A DNA stretch of 64,000 nucleotides from Paenibacillus sp. G2S3 (GCF_030123105.1 NZ_CP126095.1:3224001-3288000); one strand, 5' to 3'. Shown: positions 34,988 through 43,601, counted from the first letter of the stretch. The notes: generated from the letters alone by a model not told the origin. Translations and numbers: made by a program.

Positions 34988-35578
34988 TTGCTGGAGCCGT
35001 TATCTGATGAGATATTGCTGCAGAAGATTGCCATTCGCGACACGGATGCACTGGAGCAGTTATATGATAGATACGAGAGGTCTATTTATTCGTTTGCACT
35101 ACGTATTGTAAAAGATGCTATGGAAGCGGAAGAAATTGTGCAAGAGCTATTCGTGCGGATTTGGAATGCAGCCAGTCGAATCGAAATAGAGAGCAATAAA
35201 GGAAAAATAAGTACCTGGATGTTTGCAATTACTCGCAACTTGGCAATTGACCGGCTTCGCAAGCAAGGGAGGCAACCGGAAGATCCCGTGGAAGACGTTG
35301 TATGGGAGCGGCTCCGGAGTGATGAGGAGTCAACCGAACTCACAGTTGAACATAATCTGCTAGGACAGCAGCTGAAGAAAGAAATAGAGGGTTTACAATC
35401 GGACCAAAAACAAGTGCTGGAATGGATTTATTACATGGGATACACACAGCAGGAGGTTGCGGATCAGCATAAAATTCCGTTGGGAACCGTAAAGAGCAGG
35501 GTAAGATTAGCGCTTAAAGCGTTGCGAGGTCGATTCGATATGTGGAAGGAGGAGATGCAGTATGAGCGCAGATCGTAA
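34988..35578 (+). CDS. ECF-type RNA polymerase sigma factor, SigK/RpoE-like
   Basis: A 196-residue protein with region 2 (LEQLYDRYERSIYSFALRIVKDAMEAEEIVQELFVRIW, then STWMFAITRNLAIDRLRKQGR) and region 4 (LQSDQKQVLEWIYYMGYTQQEVADQHKIPLGTVKSRVRLALKALR). The TTG at 34988 follows AGGGGGA by about 8 nt, while the ATG at 34970 has no ribosome site. It overlaps the anti-sigma gene by 17 bases, a coupled pair. Confidence 0.92.
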   Translation: MLEPLSDEILLQKIAIRDTDALEQLYDRYERSIYSFALRIVKDAMEAEEIVQELFVRIWNAASRIEIESNKGKISTWMFAITRNLAIDRLRKQGRQPEDPVEDVVWERLRSDEESTELTVEHNLLGQQLKKEIEGLQSDQKQVLEWIYYMGYTQQEVADQHKIPLGTVKSRVRLALKALRGRFDMWKEEMQYERRS

Positions 35579-36374
35579 GGAGATGTGTGAGGATTTGAGC
35601 ATGTATGTGCTAGGAGGATTGGACAAAAAGGAACGCGAAGCCTTTGAAGAGCATTTGAAGCTTTGTCCTGATTGCCAACAGGAAGCTGCTGAAATGACGG
35701 AACTTGTGAATTATTTTCCTCTTACCACAGAAGAGGTTGAGCCTCCTAAGGGAATGAAATCCCGCATCCTTACTCATGTCCTCCAATCTTCTATAGAGCC
35801 GAAACAGGAAGGAAATGAAACAGAAGTCTCTGACCTTACGGTAAATCATGAGCCTGAGAGAAGCGTTCGTCAACGTAAAGGGAGAATATACACTATATTA
35901 AGCGTGGCTTCTATCGTTCTTTTAATCACAACAAGTGTACTGGCTGTAAGGTTAAATGTGCTAAATGAGGATAAAAGCAATCTGCTTGCTGAGGTAGAGA
36001 AGCTGCGAGGTCAACTTGCGTTAAGTAATGAACCTGCGACCGGTCTTCAAGTCCATAATGTGGTGTCATTAAAACCAACGGTAAAGGATTTGGTTGCCCA
36101 AGGGACAGCGATGATCGTTATCGATAGCAAAGGAACGCATCTGATTGTGCAGGCGGAGAAGCTGCCTGAGCTGAAGGATGATGAAGCTTTTCAGGTATGG
36201 CTGCTCAAAGGTGGCAAACCGGTTAATGCGGGCACATTTCTCACTCGGGATGGAACAGGAGCACTTTATTATACGTTCTCACCTGATGATTATGATACCA
36301 TTGCGATCACGCAAGAGCCTGACGCGAACGGTAAGGAACCTCGTGGAAACATAGTGCTAGCTGCGGAAATTTAA
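35562..36374 (+). CDS. RskA-family zinc-binding anti-sigma factor
   Basis: A 270-residue membrane protein. The cytosolic N-terminus has the anti-sigma zinc motif (EEHLKLCPDCQQE, His and two Cys near 27-35), one membrane span (YTILSVASIVLLITTSVLAV, about 108-128) follows, and the C-terminal external RskA domain (about 165-270) includes FQVWLLKGGKPVNAGTF. It sequesters the sigma factor encoded just upstream until a signal triggers release. GGAGGAG ribosome site within the sigma coding sequence. The secreted protein downstream at 36556 may be a regulon member, as an inference from position. Confidence 0.9.
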   Translation: MSADRKEMCEDLSMYVLGGLDKKEREAFEEHLKLCPDCQQEAAEMTELVNYFPLTTEEVEPPKGMKSRILTHVLQSSIEPKQEGNETEVSDLTVNHEPERSVRQRKGRIYTILSVASIVLLITTSVLAVRLNVLNEDKSNLLAEVEKLRGQLALSNEPATGLQVHNVVSLKPTVKDLVAQGTAMIVIDSKGTHLIVQAEKLPELKDDEAFQVWLLKGGKPVNAGTFLTRDGTGALYYTFSPDDYDTIAITQEPDANGKEPRGNIVLAAEI

Positions 36375-36400
36375 AGGTAAAATGTAAGAAAATGATTCAC

Positions 36401-36443
36401 AACGAATGTCCTGAGATCTCTATCCGGGGCATTCGTTTTTTTA
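36401..36443 (+). terminator. Rho-independent terminator of the sigma/anti-sigma pair
   Basis: Stem AACGAATGTCC / GGGGCATTCGTT with a 14-nt loop and T7. Confidence 0.8.
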
Positions 36444-36555
36444 TTTTTTAAATATTTTTCTGAAATAGTGATCCAGATCCTACTGACCAGCGTGTAACTG
36501 TATGAAAGCAATAATACTTTGGTCATACCATAACAAATAAGGGAGATGGAAAAGA

Positions 36556-38172
36556 ATGAAGTTGAAGAAAATTGTTGCAACAGCAATAGTCACAGTACTA
36601 CTGGTTCCGTCCATGGCGATGGCAGCGAATAATGGGGCAGTGAATCCAAATGTTAAAACACCAGCCTCGGATCTGAGAGCGACTCTTAGTCAGCTCCTCT
36701 CGACTCATTTTGAATACCAGGCGCTGACTACGTTAAAAGAATATCAAGGGACAATGGATGCAGAAACAGCAAAGGATATGCTGGAAAAGAATGCGGATGA
36801 AATGAAGGCAGCTGTGAAATCGATCTACGGTCAAGCGGGTGCCGATCAATTCGCGGAAATCTTTTCTTCTCAGTATAATGACAGTGCCAATTTGGGCACA
36901 GCTGTGAAGAATGGGAATGCAACACAAGAAGCAGAAGTGAAAAAGGATTTGTTACAGGAGTTTCCGACTGAGCTTGGTAATTTTCTAGGTACGGCAACTG
37001 CTGGTAATCTGCCTGCGGCTACGGCAACACAAGTGTTGAGCGCTCATGAGAAGGACGTTCAAGATTTCTTCTACAGCTACATTAAAGGGGACTACGATGC
37101 CGCATACGAACATTTCACTGTTGGATTCAAACGGATGTCCGATATTGGCTCGGCACTTGCCGGAGCCATCGTTAAGCAATTTCCAGATAAGTTCGACAAT
37201 ACAGTTGTAGTAACGCCCGCAAATGATTTAAGAGCGACGCTCGATCAACTGTTAGCCATTCATTTCTTCTATCAATCCATGACCACACTTGAGCAGTATA
37301 AAGGTGCGCCAGATGCGGAGACCGTTAGAGAACAGCTCGAAAAAAATGCGAATGAAATGAGCGCTGCTGTTAAATCATTATACGGTCAAGCGGGTGCCGA
37401 TCAATTCGCACAAATCTTCTCATCGCAATACAGCAACAGCGCTGACTTGGGCATAGCCGTGAAAAACAACGACATGACCCAGGAAGGAAAAGTGAAAATG
37501 CAGCTTCTGCAAGACTTCCCAACTGCGCTTGGTAATTTCCTTGGTACGGCAACGGGTGGTAAACTACCTGCTGCGACTGCAACGCAAGTACTGCAAGCGC
37601 ATGAACAAGATGTGCAGGACTATTTCTACAATTACATTAAAGGCGCCTATGAGAAAGCCTATAATGTTTTCGCTGCTGGGGATAAAAGAATGTATGTGAT
37701 CGGCACAGCACTGGCTGATGCCATCGTTCAACAAATGCCAGAAAAGTTCACTACCCAGGTAACTCCATCACAACCAGCTTCATCTAACAACATGACAACA
37801 ATCTGGATGAAGGTCGGAAGCAAGCAGCTGATCATCAATGATAAGACCACACAAATGGATACAACTCCTTTCCTGTGGAACAACTGGACGTTTATCCCTC
37901 TTCGTTATCTGAGTGAAGGAATCGGAGCGCAAGTTGGTTGGGATGCAAGTACTGATACGATCACGGTCAAAGCAGGGGATGATACGTTGACTTTCTGGGT
38001 CGGCAAAGATTATATGATGGTTAACAATGTGAAAAAAGAAATTGGTACACCAGTGATTATAAAAGATGGCCGCACCGCCGTTCCACTACGTTTTATTACT
38101 GAACTGCTTGGCTGGCATGTTGATTTCCAAAAAGCAGATGGGTCGATTACGCTGACTAAGGCAATGAAGTAA
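36556..38172 (+). CDS. Secreted protein with duplicated helical domain and copper-amine-oxidase-N-like domain
   Basis: A 538-residue protein with a Sec signal peptide (cleavage near MAMAANN, residue ~24). Residues about 36-205 and 221-388 are a tandem duplication, with most positions the same (for example VKSIYGQAGADQFAEIFSSQY and VKSLYGQAGADQFAQIFSSQY). The C-terminus (about 415-538) is two copies of the copper amine oxidase N-terminal-type domain (WTFIPLRYLSEGIGAQVGWD; TAVPLRFITELLGWHVDF), a common wall or surface module in Paenibacillus, not an oxidase itself. The helical repeat is not a family I recognise. No anchor is seen. Confidence 0.8.
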   Translation: MKLKKIVATAIVTVLLVPSMAMAANNGAVNPNVKTPASDLRATLSQLLSTHFEYQALTTLKEYQGTMDAETAKDMLEKNADEMKAAVKSIYGQAGADQFAEIFSSQYNDSANLGTAVKNGNATQEAEVKKDLLQEFPTELGNFLGTATAGNLPAATATQVLSAHEKDVQDFFYSYIKGDYDAAYEHFTVGFKRMSDIGSALAGAIVKQFPDKFDNTVVVTPANDLRATLDQLLAIHFFYQSMTTLEQYKGAPDAETVREQLEKNANEMSAAVKSLYGQAGADQFAQIFSSQYSNSADLGIAVKNNDMTQEGKVKMQLLQDFPTALGNFLGTATGGKLPAATATQVLQAHEQDVQDYFYNYIKGAYEKAYNVFAAGDKRMYVIGTALADAIVQQMPEKFTTQVTPSQPASSNNMTTIWMKVGSKQLIINDKTTQMDTTPFLWNNWTFIPLRYLSEGIGAQVGWDASTDTITVKAGDDTLTFWVGKDYMMVNNVKKEIGTPVIIKDGRTAVPLRFITELLGWHVDFQKADGSITLTKAMK

Positions 38173-38209
38173 GAGGCGGTCAAAGATGTAAGAGCCCCAA
38201 ATCCAAAGT

Positions 38210-38267
38210 AACAGGCAGTGATTCTCCATAACTGGGGTGTCGCTGCCTGTTAATCTTATTATTTTTT
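38210..38267 (+). terminator. Probable Rho-independent terminator
   Basis: Stem AACAGGCAG / CTGCCTGTT around a 24-nt loop, followed by an interrupted T tract ending in T6. Confidence 0.6.
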
Positions 38268-38280
38268 AAAGTACGCTCTA

Positions 38281-38334
38281 TTGACACCTCTATACTTGGA
38301 AGCTATACTCTGAACATAACGTTAACGTCATGTT
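38281..38334 (+). promoter_or_regulatory. Promoter and MerR operator of the merR-type gene
   Basis: TTGACA (38281), 17 nt, TATACT (38304). A 22-bp imperfect palindrome (38313-38334) built on ACGTTAACGT covers the expected transcription start, suggesting autorepression. The reverse complement of this site is found before the aldo/keto reductase gene with one mismatch. Confidence 0.8.
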
Positions 38335-38345
38335 TTTGTGAGGTG

Positions 38346-38741
38346 ATGAATATAAATAATCGCATGAGAATCGGAGAGCTAACCAAACGAGCCGGGGTAA
38401 CTCCGCGTACGATTCGATACTATGAGAGTATAGGGCTTATGCCGCCTGGTGAACGTGAAGGCAATGGACAACACTATTACAGTGAAGAGACGCTTGAACG
38501 CTTACGAAAAATTGATCAGTTAAAAAAGTTAGGGCTCAGCTTGGAAGAAATACGTGGTGTAGTTGACCTTTATTTTATTGACCCTAGTGGTGTACAAACC
38601 AAACAGAAAGTACTCACAATTTTACGCCAGCATCTGACTGAGACGGATCAGAAAATGAGTGAACTACAGTTATTTCGAAATGAATTACAGACTCAAATAG
38701 AATACTTTGAACGCTGGTTTTCTGAAAGAGAAGAGAGCTAG
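38346..38741 (+). CDS. MerR-family transcriptional regulator
   Basis: About 131 residues: MerR winged helix (MRIGELTKRAGVTPRTIRYYESIGLMPP, then GQHYYSEETLERL) and a C-terminal dimerisation coiled coil. There is no conserved Cys metal site, so it is not a metal sensor; it resembles the aldehyde/redox or drug-responsive branch. The start is awkward: GAGGTG touches the ATG at 38346, while the next ATG (38364) is 18 nt away. Its operator occurs ahead of itself and of the aldo/keto reductase gene 75 bases downstream. Confidence 0.88.
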   Translation: MNINNRMRIGELTKRAGVTPRTIRYYESIGLMPPGEREGNGQHYYSEETLERLRKIDQLKKLGLSLEEIRGVVDLYFIDPSGVQTKQKVLTILRQHLTETDQKMSELQLFRNELQTQIEYFERWFSEREES

Positions 38742-38748
38742 CTCTTTT

Positions 38749-38779
38749 TTTACCCTAAACATGACGTTAACGTTATATT
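38749..38779 (+). promoter_or_regulatory. MerR-type promoter of the aldo/keto reductase gene
   Basis: TTTACC, an over-long 19-nt spacer, then TATATT. The spacer and -10 carry the palindrome centred on ACGTTAACGT (38758-38779). Long spacers with the operator inside are the mark of MerR-activated promoters, where the regulator untwists DNA. Confidence 0.8.
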
Positions 38780-38815
38780 AGGGGGGACAACAAATAGAAA
38801 TCGGAGGAATTAACA

Positions 38816-39793
38816 ATGGAAAATCAAACAAACGGGATGGGATTATCCAGACTTGGGCTCGGCTGCGGTCGGATGTCAAATGCTACCGGAGACGCTGACC
38901 GAAAAGAAAGCATAGCAACGATCCACGCCGCACTTGATGCAGGAATCTCATTTATTAACACAGCCGATTTCTATAGCTCTGGTCACAACGAAATGCTGAT
39001 TGGTGAAGCACTCAAAGGTTACAGAAGAGAGCAGGCTTATATATCTGTAAAGTTTGGAGGGTTATTAGCACCTAATGGTTCAATGTATGGATTAGATGTC
39101 AGACCGCTAACGGTAAAAAACTATCTTACTTATACATTAAAGAGATTGAATCTAGACTATATAGATCTTTATCAGCCGGCAAGAATTGATCTAAGCATCC
39201 CCGTTGAAGAAACTATAGGAGCGATTTCCGATATGGTTAAGGCAGGGTATGTCAGACATATAGGGCTTACACAAGTTGGAGCGGAGACTTTAAGAAAAGC
39301 TCAGGCAATACATCCGATTGCTATGGTAGAATCCGAATATTCTCTTTTCAATCGAAAAATTGAACAAGATATTCTACCGACAGCTAGAGAGTTAGGAATC
39401 GGCGTTGTAGCGTTTGGGACTTTGGCTCATGGGCTGCTTGGTGGCAACTGGTCAAAAAATAAAGTGGATGTGAACAACACCAGAATTCCGTTATATTTCA
39501 AAGAAAACATAGATAGCAATCTATCGCTTGTTGAAGCATTAAGTGAAATAGCTATAGAAAAACAAGTTACTGTATCACAGCTTGCTTTGGCTTGGATGTT
39601 ATCTAAAGGAGAAGATATCATGCCTCAGATTGGGGCTAGACGGGTAAATCAGCTTCAAGAATCCATGAAATCGCTGGAGGTTAAGCTGAGTGATCATGAT
39701 ATTAAAAGAATTGAAGAGGCTATCCCAGAACATGCGATTGCTGGGGGAAGCTTTCCTGAGATCCATTTTAAAAATGGAGTCATCCCCCGCTAG
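38816..39793 (+). CDS. Aldo/keto reductase
   Basis: A 325-residue (alpha/beta)8-barrel NADPH-type reductase: N-terminal LGLGCGRMS, catalytic Asp and Tyr in TADFYSSGHNE near 45-50, catalytic Lys in ISVKFGG near 79, and C-terminal cofactor segment MPQIGARRVNQLQESM. The position of the tetrad His (usually in YQ-x-H-R-x-D) reads YQPARID here, so the His seems replaced by Ala. GGAGG ribosome site. Regulated by the adjacent MerR protein according to the shared operator. A role in carbonyl detoxification is inferred. Confidence 0.88.
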   Translation: MENQTNGMGLSRLGLGCGRMSNATGDADRKESIATIHAALDAGISFINTADFYSSGHNEMLIGEALKGYRREQAYISVKFGGLLAPNGSMYGLDVRPLTVKNYLTYTLKRLNLDYIDLYQPARIDLSIPVEETIGAISDMVKAGYVRHIGLTQVGAETLRKAQAIHPIAMVESEYSLFNRKIEQDILPTARELGIGVVAFGTLAHGLLGGNWSKNKVDVNNTRIPLYFKENIDSNLSLVEALSEIAIEKQVTVSQLALAWMLSKGEDIMPQIGARRVNQLQESMKSLEVKLSDHDIKRIEEAIPEHAIAGGSFPEIHFKNGVIPR

Positions 39794-39867
39794 TAATTTT
39801 AATGGAGGTGATCTAAACAACATACGGCAAACGGCAATTAATTAGATATTTTTTGTGCGTGAAATTG

Positions 39868-40070
39868 CTATCGGACACAGCTGACCTTAAAAGGAACTTT
39901 ATCCCGCATTTCTAACTTCAACGGACCCCATCGCCGCTATTGGCCTGAAAAACACCAATTATGATCCTCTTTTTTAGGTATAGCTGCACTGTTGTCCGTA
40001 AACAAACGTAAAAGGCTAAAAACAAGCAAATAGCGTCAACTCGGTCCGAAAAGCTCAGAGGATGATCATG
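39868..40070. repeat. Candidate dispersed intergenic repeat, second copy
   Basis: A gene-free region with CGGAC units (TATCGGACACAGCTGACCTTA, CAACGGACCCC, TTGTCCG, ACTCGGTCCGA) on both strands. The first unit matches the minus-strand unit at 26700 in motif and spacing. The copies are diverged. No coding frame is seen in 39794-40259. Confidence 0.45.
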
Positions 40071-40129
40071 ACTGGGCGATTTAGCAGTAGGTGTAATTGA
40101 TTATAAACAGCCAAACATCGGTCCAAAAT

Positions 40130-40177
40130 GCAGAGCAGCTATTCTCCGATAACGGAGGATCGTTGCTCTGCTGTTTT
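40130..40177 (+). terminator. Rho-independent terminator
   Basis: GCAGAGCA / TGCTCTGC outer stem, CTCCG / CGGAG inner stem, and a TGTTTT tail. It may end the aldo/keto reductase transcript, 340 bases upstream. Confidence 0.65.
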
Positions 40178-40259
40178 ACGAAGCGTGTTGATTCCTACCT
40201 AGAAGGAATTTCTGAATTTCCTTCTAATTCTTTATAGATAGAAAAAGGAGGCGACTTAT

Positions 40260-40748
40260 TTGAAAAGAAGACATGAAGTTTTGTTTGAACAGCTGAATAC
40301 ATACCGGAGTGAGTTACTGGAAATGGTGGCTGAGGTATCTGAGACAGAGGCTGATATTATCCCTCAAGGTTTTAATAATAACATCCGATGGAATTTAGGT
40401 CATATCTATGTAGATCAATATTTATGGATACAAGCACTGACCAAAGAAGATATCCCATTTCCAATGGGATTCAATGAATGGTTCGGTTACGGTACAAGTC
40501 CTTACCGATTCACGGATGAGACGCCGACATTCTCTGAGCTAATTCCGATTTTACAGCTACAGCCACAGGTCATTCAGGAGTTGTATCAAGATCGCCTGGA
40601 GGAAGAGTTCACCCCGACTGAAATGGGGATGCATACTATTGAGCAGATGTTGATAAGAACGATTTTTCATGAAGGGCTACATATGGGTGCGATTCAAGCA
40701 TTGATGAGACAGTTACGAAAAGAAGTAGGAGAAAGTTTGACATATTAA
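40260..40748 (+). CDS. DinB-family protein
   Basis: A 162-residue four-helix-bundle protein with the DinB metal His pattern: RWNLGHIYVDQY near 41 and RTIFHEGLHMGAIQALMRQL near 140-145. TTG start, with AAGGAGG 8 nt upstream. It is a paralogue in fold, not in close sequence, of the DinB protein at 27702. Enzymatic role unknown; possible metal-dependent thiol transferase. It converges on the squalene-hopene cyclase gene with a 3-base gap. Confidence 0.8.
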   Translation: MKRRHEVLFEQLNTYRSELLEMVAEVSETEADIIPQGFNNNIRWNLGHIYVDQYLWIQALTKEDIPFPMGFNEWFGYGTSPYRFTDETPTFSELIPILQLQPQVIQELYQDRLEEEFTPTEMGMHTIEQMLIRTIFHEGLHMGAIQALMRQLRKEVGESLTY

Positions 40749-40751
40749 TCG

Positions 40752-42647
40752 TTATAATACTTTCCCGTACTTCTTTCTGTAATGACTTAATGTGAGTAAA
40801 GGCCAGATATACCGATAACTGTGATAATTAGAATAGAAATTCCCAGGGAGACCAGCGCCTGTCGGATAGGAGCTCTTCCAATCGATTTCGTTCATAGATG
40901 ATATTAGTCTTTGAATTCCTCGATCTACCGCAGGTGTAGGTTCTGCTTGAACAGCGATGAGTGCATCAAGCGCCCATGCCGTTTGGGAAGGCGTACTTTC
41001 ACCTAATGGCACATACTTCAAAAGACGATCACTATGACAAGATTCCCCCCAACCCCCATCTGAGTTCTGTATGCTTAGGAGCCAATTCGTTCCTTTTTGC
41101 AATGTATCATGATCTGTTGGCATACCAACTGCTTGTAAACCTGTTATTGCAGCCCATGTCCCATAGATATAACAAACGCCCCATCTTCCGTACCAAGAGC
41201 CATCGTGCTCCTGATGCTGAATCAGCCATTTCACACCTCGCTCGATGAATTCATTCCGCGTATCAAGTCCGGCAAAGTTTCCGAGATACTCCAAAGTTCG
41301 CCCGGTAAGATCTGCCTCCGAGGGATCAATAGCAGCAGATTTAGCGCCATCGATTGCGAGCCAAGTAAGCGTTTCTTTATTGGTGTTTTTTTCAAAAGCT
41401 GGCCAGCCACCGTCTTTATTCTGCATCGATAAAACCCAGTTCAGTCCACGATTCCATGACTCTAGAAAGGATGGCTGAGTCTTCGATAAACTTCGTATGG
41501 CTCGTAAAGCAGCGGTCGTGTCATCCACATCCGGATTTATTGTATTAGATTCTGAGAATCCCCATCCTCCGGGAGCCGTATCCGGATTATGAATGCTCCA
41601 ATCAGCAGTTTTATCCTGCTGTCTGGACAGTAGATACGAAGCAGCACGTTTCATCGTGAGATGATGATCGGTAATTTGTGCCTCCTGCAAAGCATAGGCA
41701 ATTAGAGCCGTGTCCCATATCGTAGACGGAGAGTTTTGAATTGTTGTTTTGTATTCAGAGCGGCATTGCATGGCGATAAGCCCATCTATAGCATTCTTAA
41801 TTAGTGGATGCTGCTGATCATAGTCTAGGGCTAGCAGTGCAAACACCATAAGAATTGTACTAGTTGCGTAACTGTATAGAGTTCCATCAGATTCAATTCG
41901 CTGGAGCATGAACTGCTCTGCTTTCGCTTGGGAGACTTCGTGAATGTGACGAGGACTTCCAAGAAGTCTTTTTAGGCCAGATTGCAAAACGTCCTGCAGC
42001 TCTAGATATCCACGGGAAGCGTGTTCATCTTCTTCAAAGCGTGTGTCTATGAGATCAGACAGATCAGGAGCATTAGCTGTTGAGATCGTGAAGCGCCGAT
42101 CGGCCATAATGAGCATTGGAGTGAGGTGTACCCTAGAGTAGCCGGAGAACTCAAAATAGTTAATAGGAAAGTAGGACGGGAACAATAGTACCTCTAATGG
42201 GATCGAAGAAATCGCCAAAGGCCATTTGCTCTGTCCCGTAGCTGCAAGAATGACTCTAGTTAAGATGCTAGTAACTTTTCCAATCCCACCTTTGGATTGA
42301 ATATAATGCTTAGCGCGCAATATCGGCGCATCTTTTACCTTACTGTACCCGGAGTAGAGAAGGGCGTAGTAGGCTTCAACCGAGGTAGATAAGTTTCCAT
42401 CTTCTTCATCTCTATATAATTGCCAGAATCCAGCGGACTGTTGCTCAGCAAGAATACGATCATGTAGCTGTCGGATCAGAGCTTCATTCTGCACATTCAA
42501 TATCCGAAAGAGGATGATGATATACGCATCGATAACGATCCCATTCTCAAAACAAAAATGCCAAGATCCATCTTGCTGCTGTTGATCAATCAGGAATGCT
42601 GTTAAACGCTCGATCTCATGATCTACTGTGCTCAGTATAGGATTCAT
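40752..42647 (-). CDS. shc: Squalene-hopene cyclase
   Basis: A 631-residue terpene cyclase of normal length with several QW repeats (QDGSWHF, NKDGGWPAFE, HDGSWYGRWG, NSDGGWGES) and the catalytic acid motif DVDDT near 372. It converts squalene, or a C35 analogue in Bacillus relatives, into hopanoid- or sporulene-like polycyclic lipids in the membrane. The ATG at 42647 follows GGAGGT by 9 nt; the ATG at 42674 has no ribosome site, and a TATAAT ends about 8 bases before it, on the expected transcription start. No other hopanoid gene is adjacent; the prenyl synthase at 2-1669 is the only other isoprenoid gene in the window. Confidence 0.93.
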   Translation of the reverse strand: MNPILSTVDHEIERLTAFLIDQQQQDGSWHFCFENGIVIDAYIIILFRILNVQNEALIRQLHDRILAEQQSAGFWQLYRDEEDGNLSTSVEAYYALLYSGYSKVKDAPILRAKHYIQSKGGIGKVTSILTRVILAATGQSKWPLAISSIPLEVLLFPSYFPINYFEFSGYSRVHLTPMLIMADRRFTISTANAPDLSDLIDTRFEEDEHASRGYLELQDVLQSGLKRLLGSPRHIHEVSQAKAEQFMLQRIESDGTLYSYATSTILMVFALLALDYDQQHPLIKNAIDGLIAMQCRSEYKTTIQNSPSTIWDTALIAYALQEAQITDHHLTMKRAASYLLSRQQDKTADWSIHNPDTAPGGWGFSESNTINPDVDDTTAALRAIRSLSKTQPSFLESWNRGLNWVLSMQNKDGGWPAFEKNTNKETLTWLAIDGAKSAAIDPSEADLTGRTLEYLGNFAGLDTRNEFIERGVKWLIQHQEHDGSWYGRWGVCYIYGTWAAITGLQAVGMPTDHDTLQKGTNWLLSIQNSDGGWGESCHSDRLLKYVPLGESTPSQTAWALDALIAVQAEPTPAVDRGIQRLISSMNEIDWKSSYPTGAGLPGNFYSNYHSYRYIWPLLTLSHYRKKYGKVL

Positions 42648-42808
42648 TCCATAGGTACCTCCGAAGTCCTTCATTTTTAGTATTATATGATGGAAGAGAG
42701 GTTGAAAGAAGCTAAAATGCCTTCGGCGTCCTTTTAAGGACGGTACGTGTTAATGTGAGAAATGCAAGGAGAAAGTGTAAAGTGAAACTTATACTTTCTT
42801 GTATTTTG

Positions 42809-42848
42809 AAAAAGGACTGTAAAGTTGCTTTATGCAACCTCACAGCCC
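42809..42848 (-). terminator. Rho-independent terminator of the OsmC gene
   Basis: Read on the minus strand: GGGCTGTGAGGTTGC / GCAACTTTACAGTCC with an ATAAA loop and T5. Confidence 0.8.
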
Positions 42849-42879
42849 TATAGATTATGTTAGCTAATTAATAGTTTAA

Positions 42880-43326
42880 TTAATTTTCAATCACGATACG
42901 ATTCAGCTTGAGATTCACCGGAGCGGCAATGGTGTCACCCACAGGGCATTTGCTCTCTAGAAATTGTACGAATGCTTCGACCTTCTCGGCTGGCGATGGG
43001 GTCTTTATGTAGAATGTATAGCGAATATCGGAGTAGCCAGGGCGTACTTCAGAGCGGTTGAAAAATCCATCGAGGTCCAGATCACCTTCAACGTCTACTC
43101 TGAAATCTTCAAGCTCTACCTCAAATTTGGAGGCATAGACTCTAGCTACTATGGATTGGCAGGCCCCTAAAGAAGCAAGCAAAGCTTCAACAGGATTCAT
43201 TCCTGTATCCGTACCCCCAAGACTTTGTGGTTCATCGATGACAAGCTCGAATTGTCTTGCTTTAGTAATGACCTTAACCCCATCTTGTAAATGGGCAGTT
43301 GCTTTGAAAGTTTGAACATTAGGCAT
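42880..43326 (-). CDS. OsmC/Ohr-family peroxide-handling protein
   Basis: A 148-residue protein with the two reactive cysteines of the OsmC family, in SLGACQSIVAR near 57 and ESKCPVGDT near 129. The pair reduces organic hydroperoxides. The sequence groups with YhfA-like OsmC rather than Ohr. Start ATG with AAGGAG upstream. Monocistronic and divergent from the glycan-sensing operon. Confidence 0.88.
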   Translation of the reverse strand: MPNVQTFKATAHLQDGVKVITKARQFELVIDEPQSLGGTDTGMNPVEALLASLGACQSIVARVYASKFEVELEDFRVDVEGDLDLDGFFNRSEVRPGYSDIRYTFYIKTPSPAEKVEAFVQFLESKCPVGDTIAAPVNLKLNRIVIEN

Positions 43327-43572
43327 GTGTTTACACTCCTTCTTCTGGACAACCCAAGTTTGATTTGATATTTCAGAATGGATTAATTCATAGTAATTTT
43401 CTAGGAATTGTTTAGATTATAGTTCGTTTCTTTATACCCTGTCAATACTTGATTAGTTTTATTGGATTTTTATACATGAACTGTAATCTATACAAAAGTA
43501 ATAGCATATATGAAAACAAGTCATTTTACGACAAAATCCTGCGTTGTGAAAATTATTTAAAAGTTGTAGTAT

Positions 43573-43586
43573 TGTAACCGATTACA
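43573..43586. promoter_or_regulatory. cre box upstream of the three-component operon
   Basis: TGTAACCGATTACA fits the CcpA consensus TGWAANCGNTNWCA at every position and lies 16 bases before the kinase start, so CcpA-dependent glucose repression is predicted. Confidence 0.75.
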
Positions 43587-43601
43587 TTTTAGCTGGATAA
43601 A

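Noticed and set aside
38731-38751. AGAGCTAGCTCT plus T run at the end of the merR gene as a terminator
   Set aside because: The palindrome has no loop and would need to open central pairs; the T run also overlaps the -35 of the next promoter, so a terminator is doubtful.
39804-39814. A strong Shine-Dalgarno-like GGAGGTGATCT after the aldo/keto reductase stop
   Set aside because: No start codon or open frame of useful length follows; probably a relic or chance.
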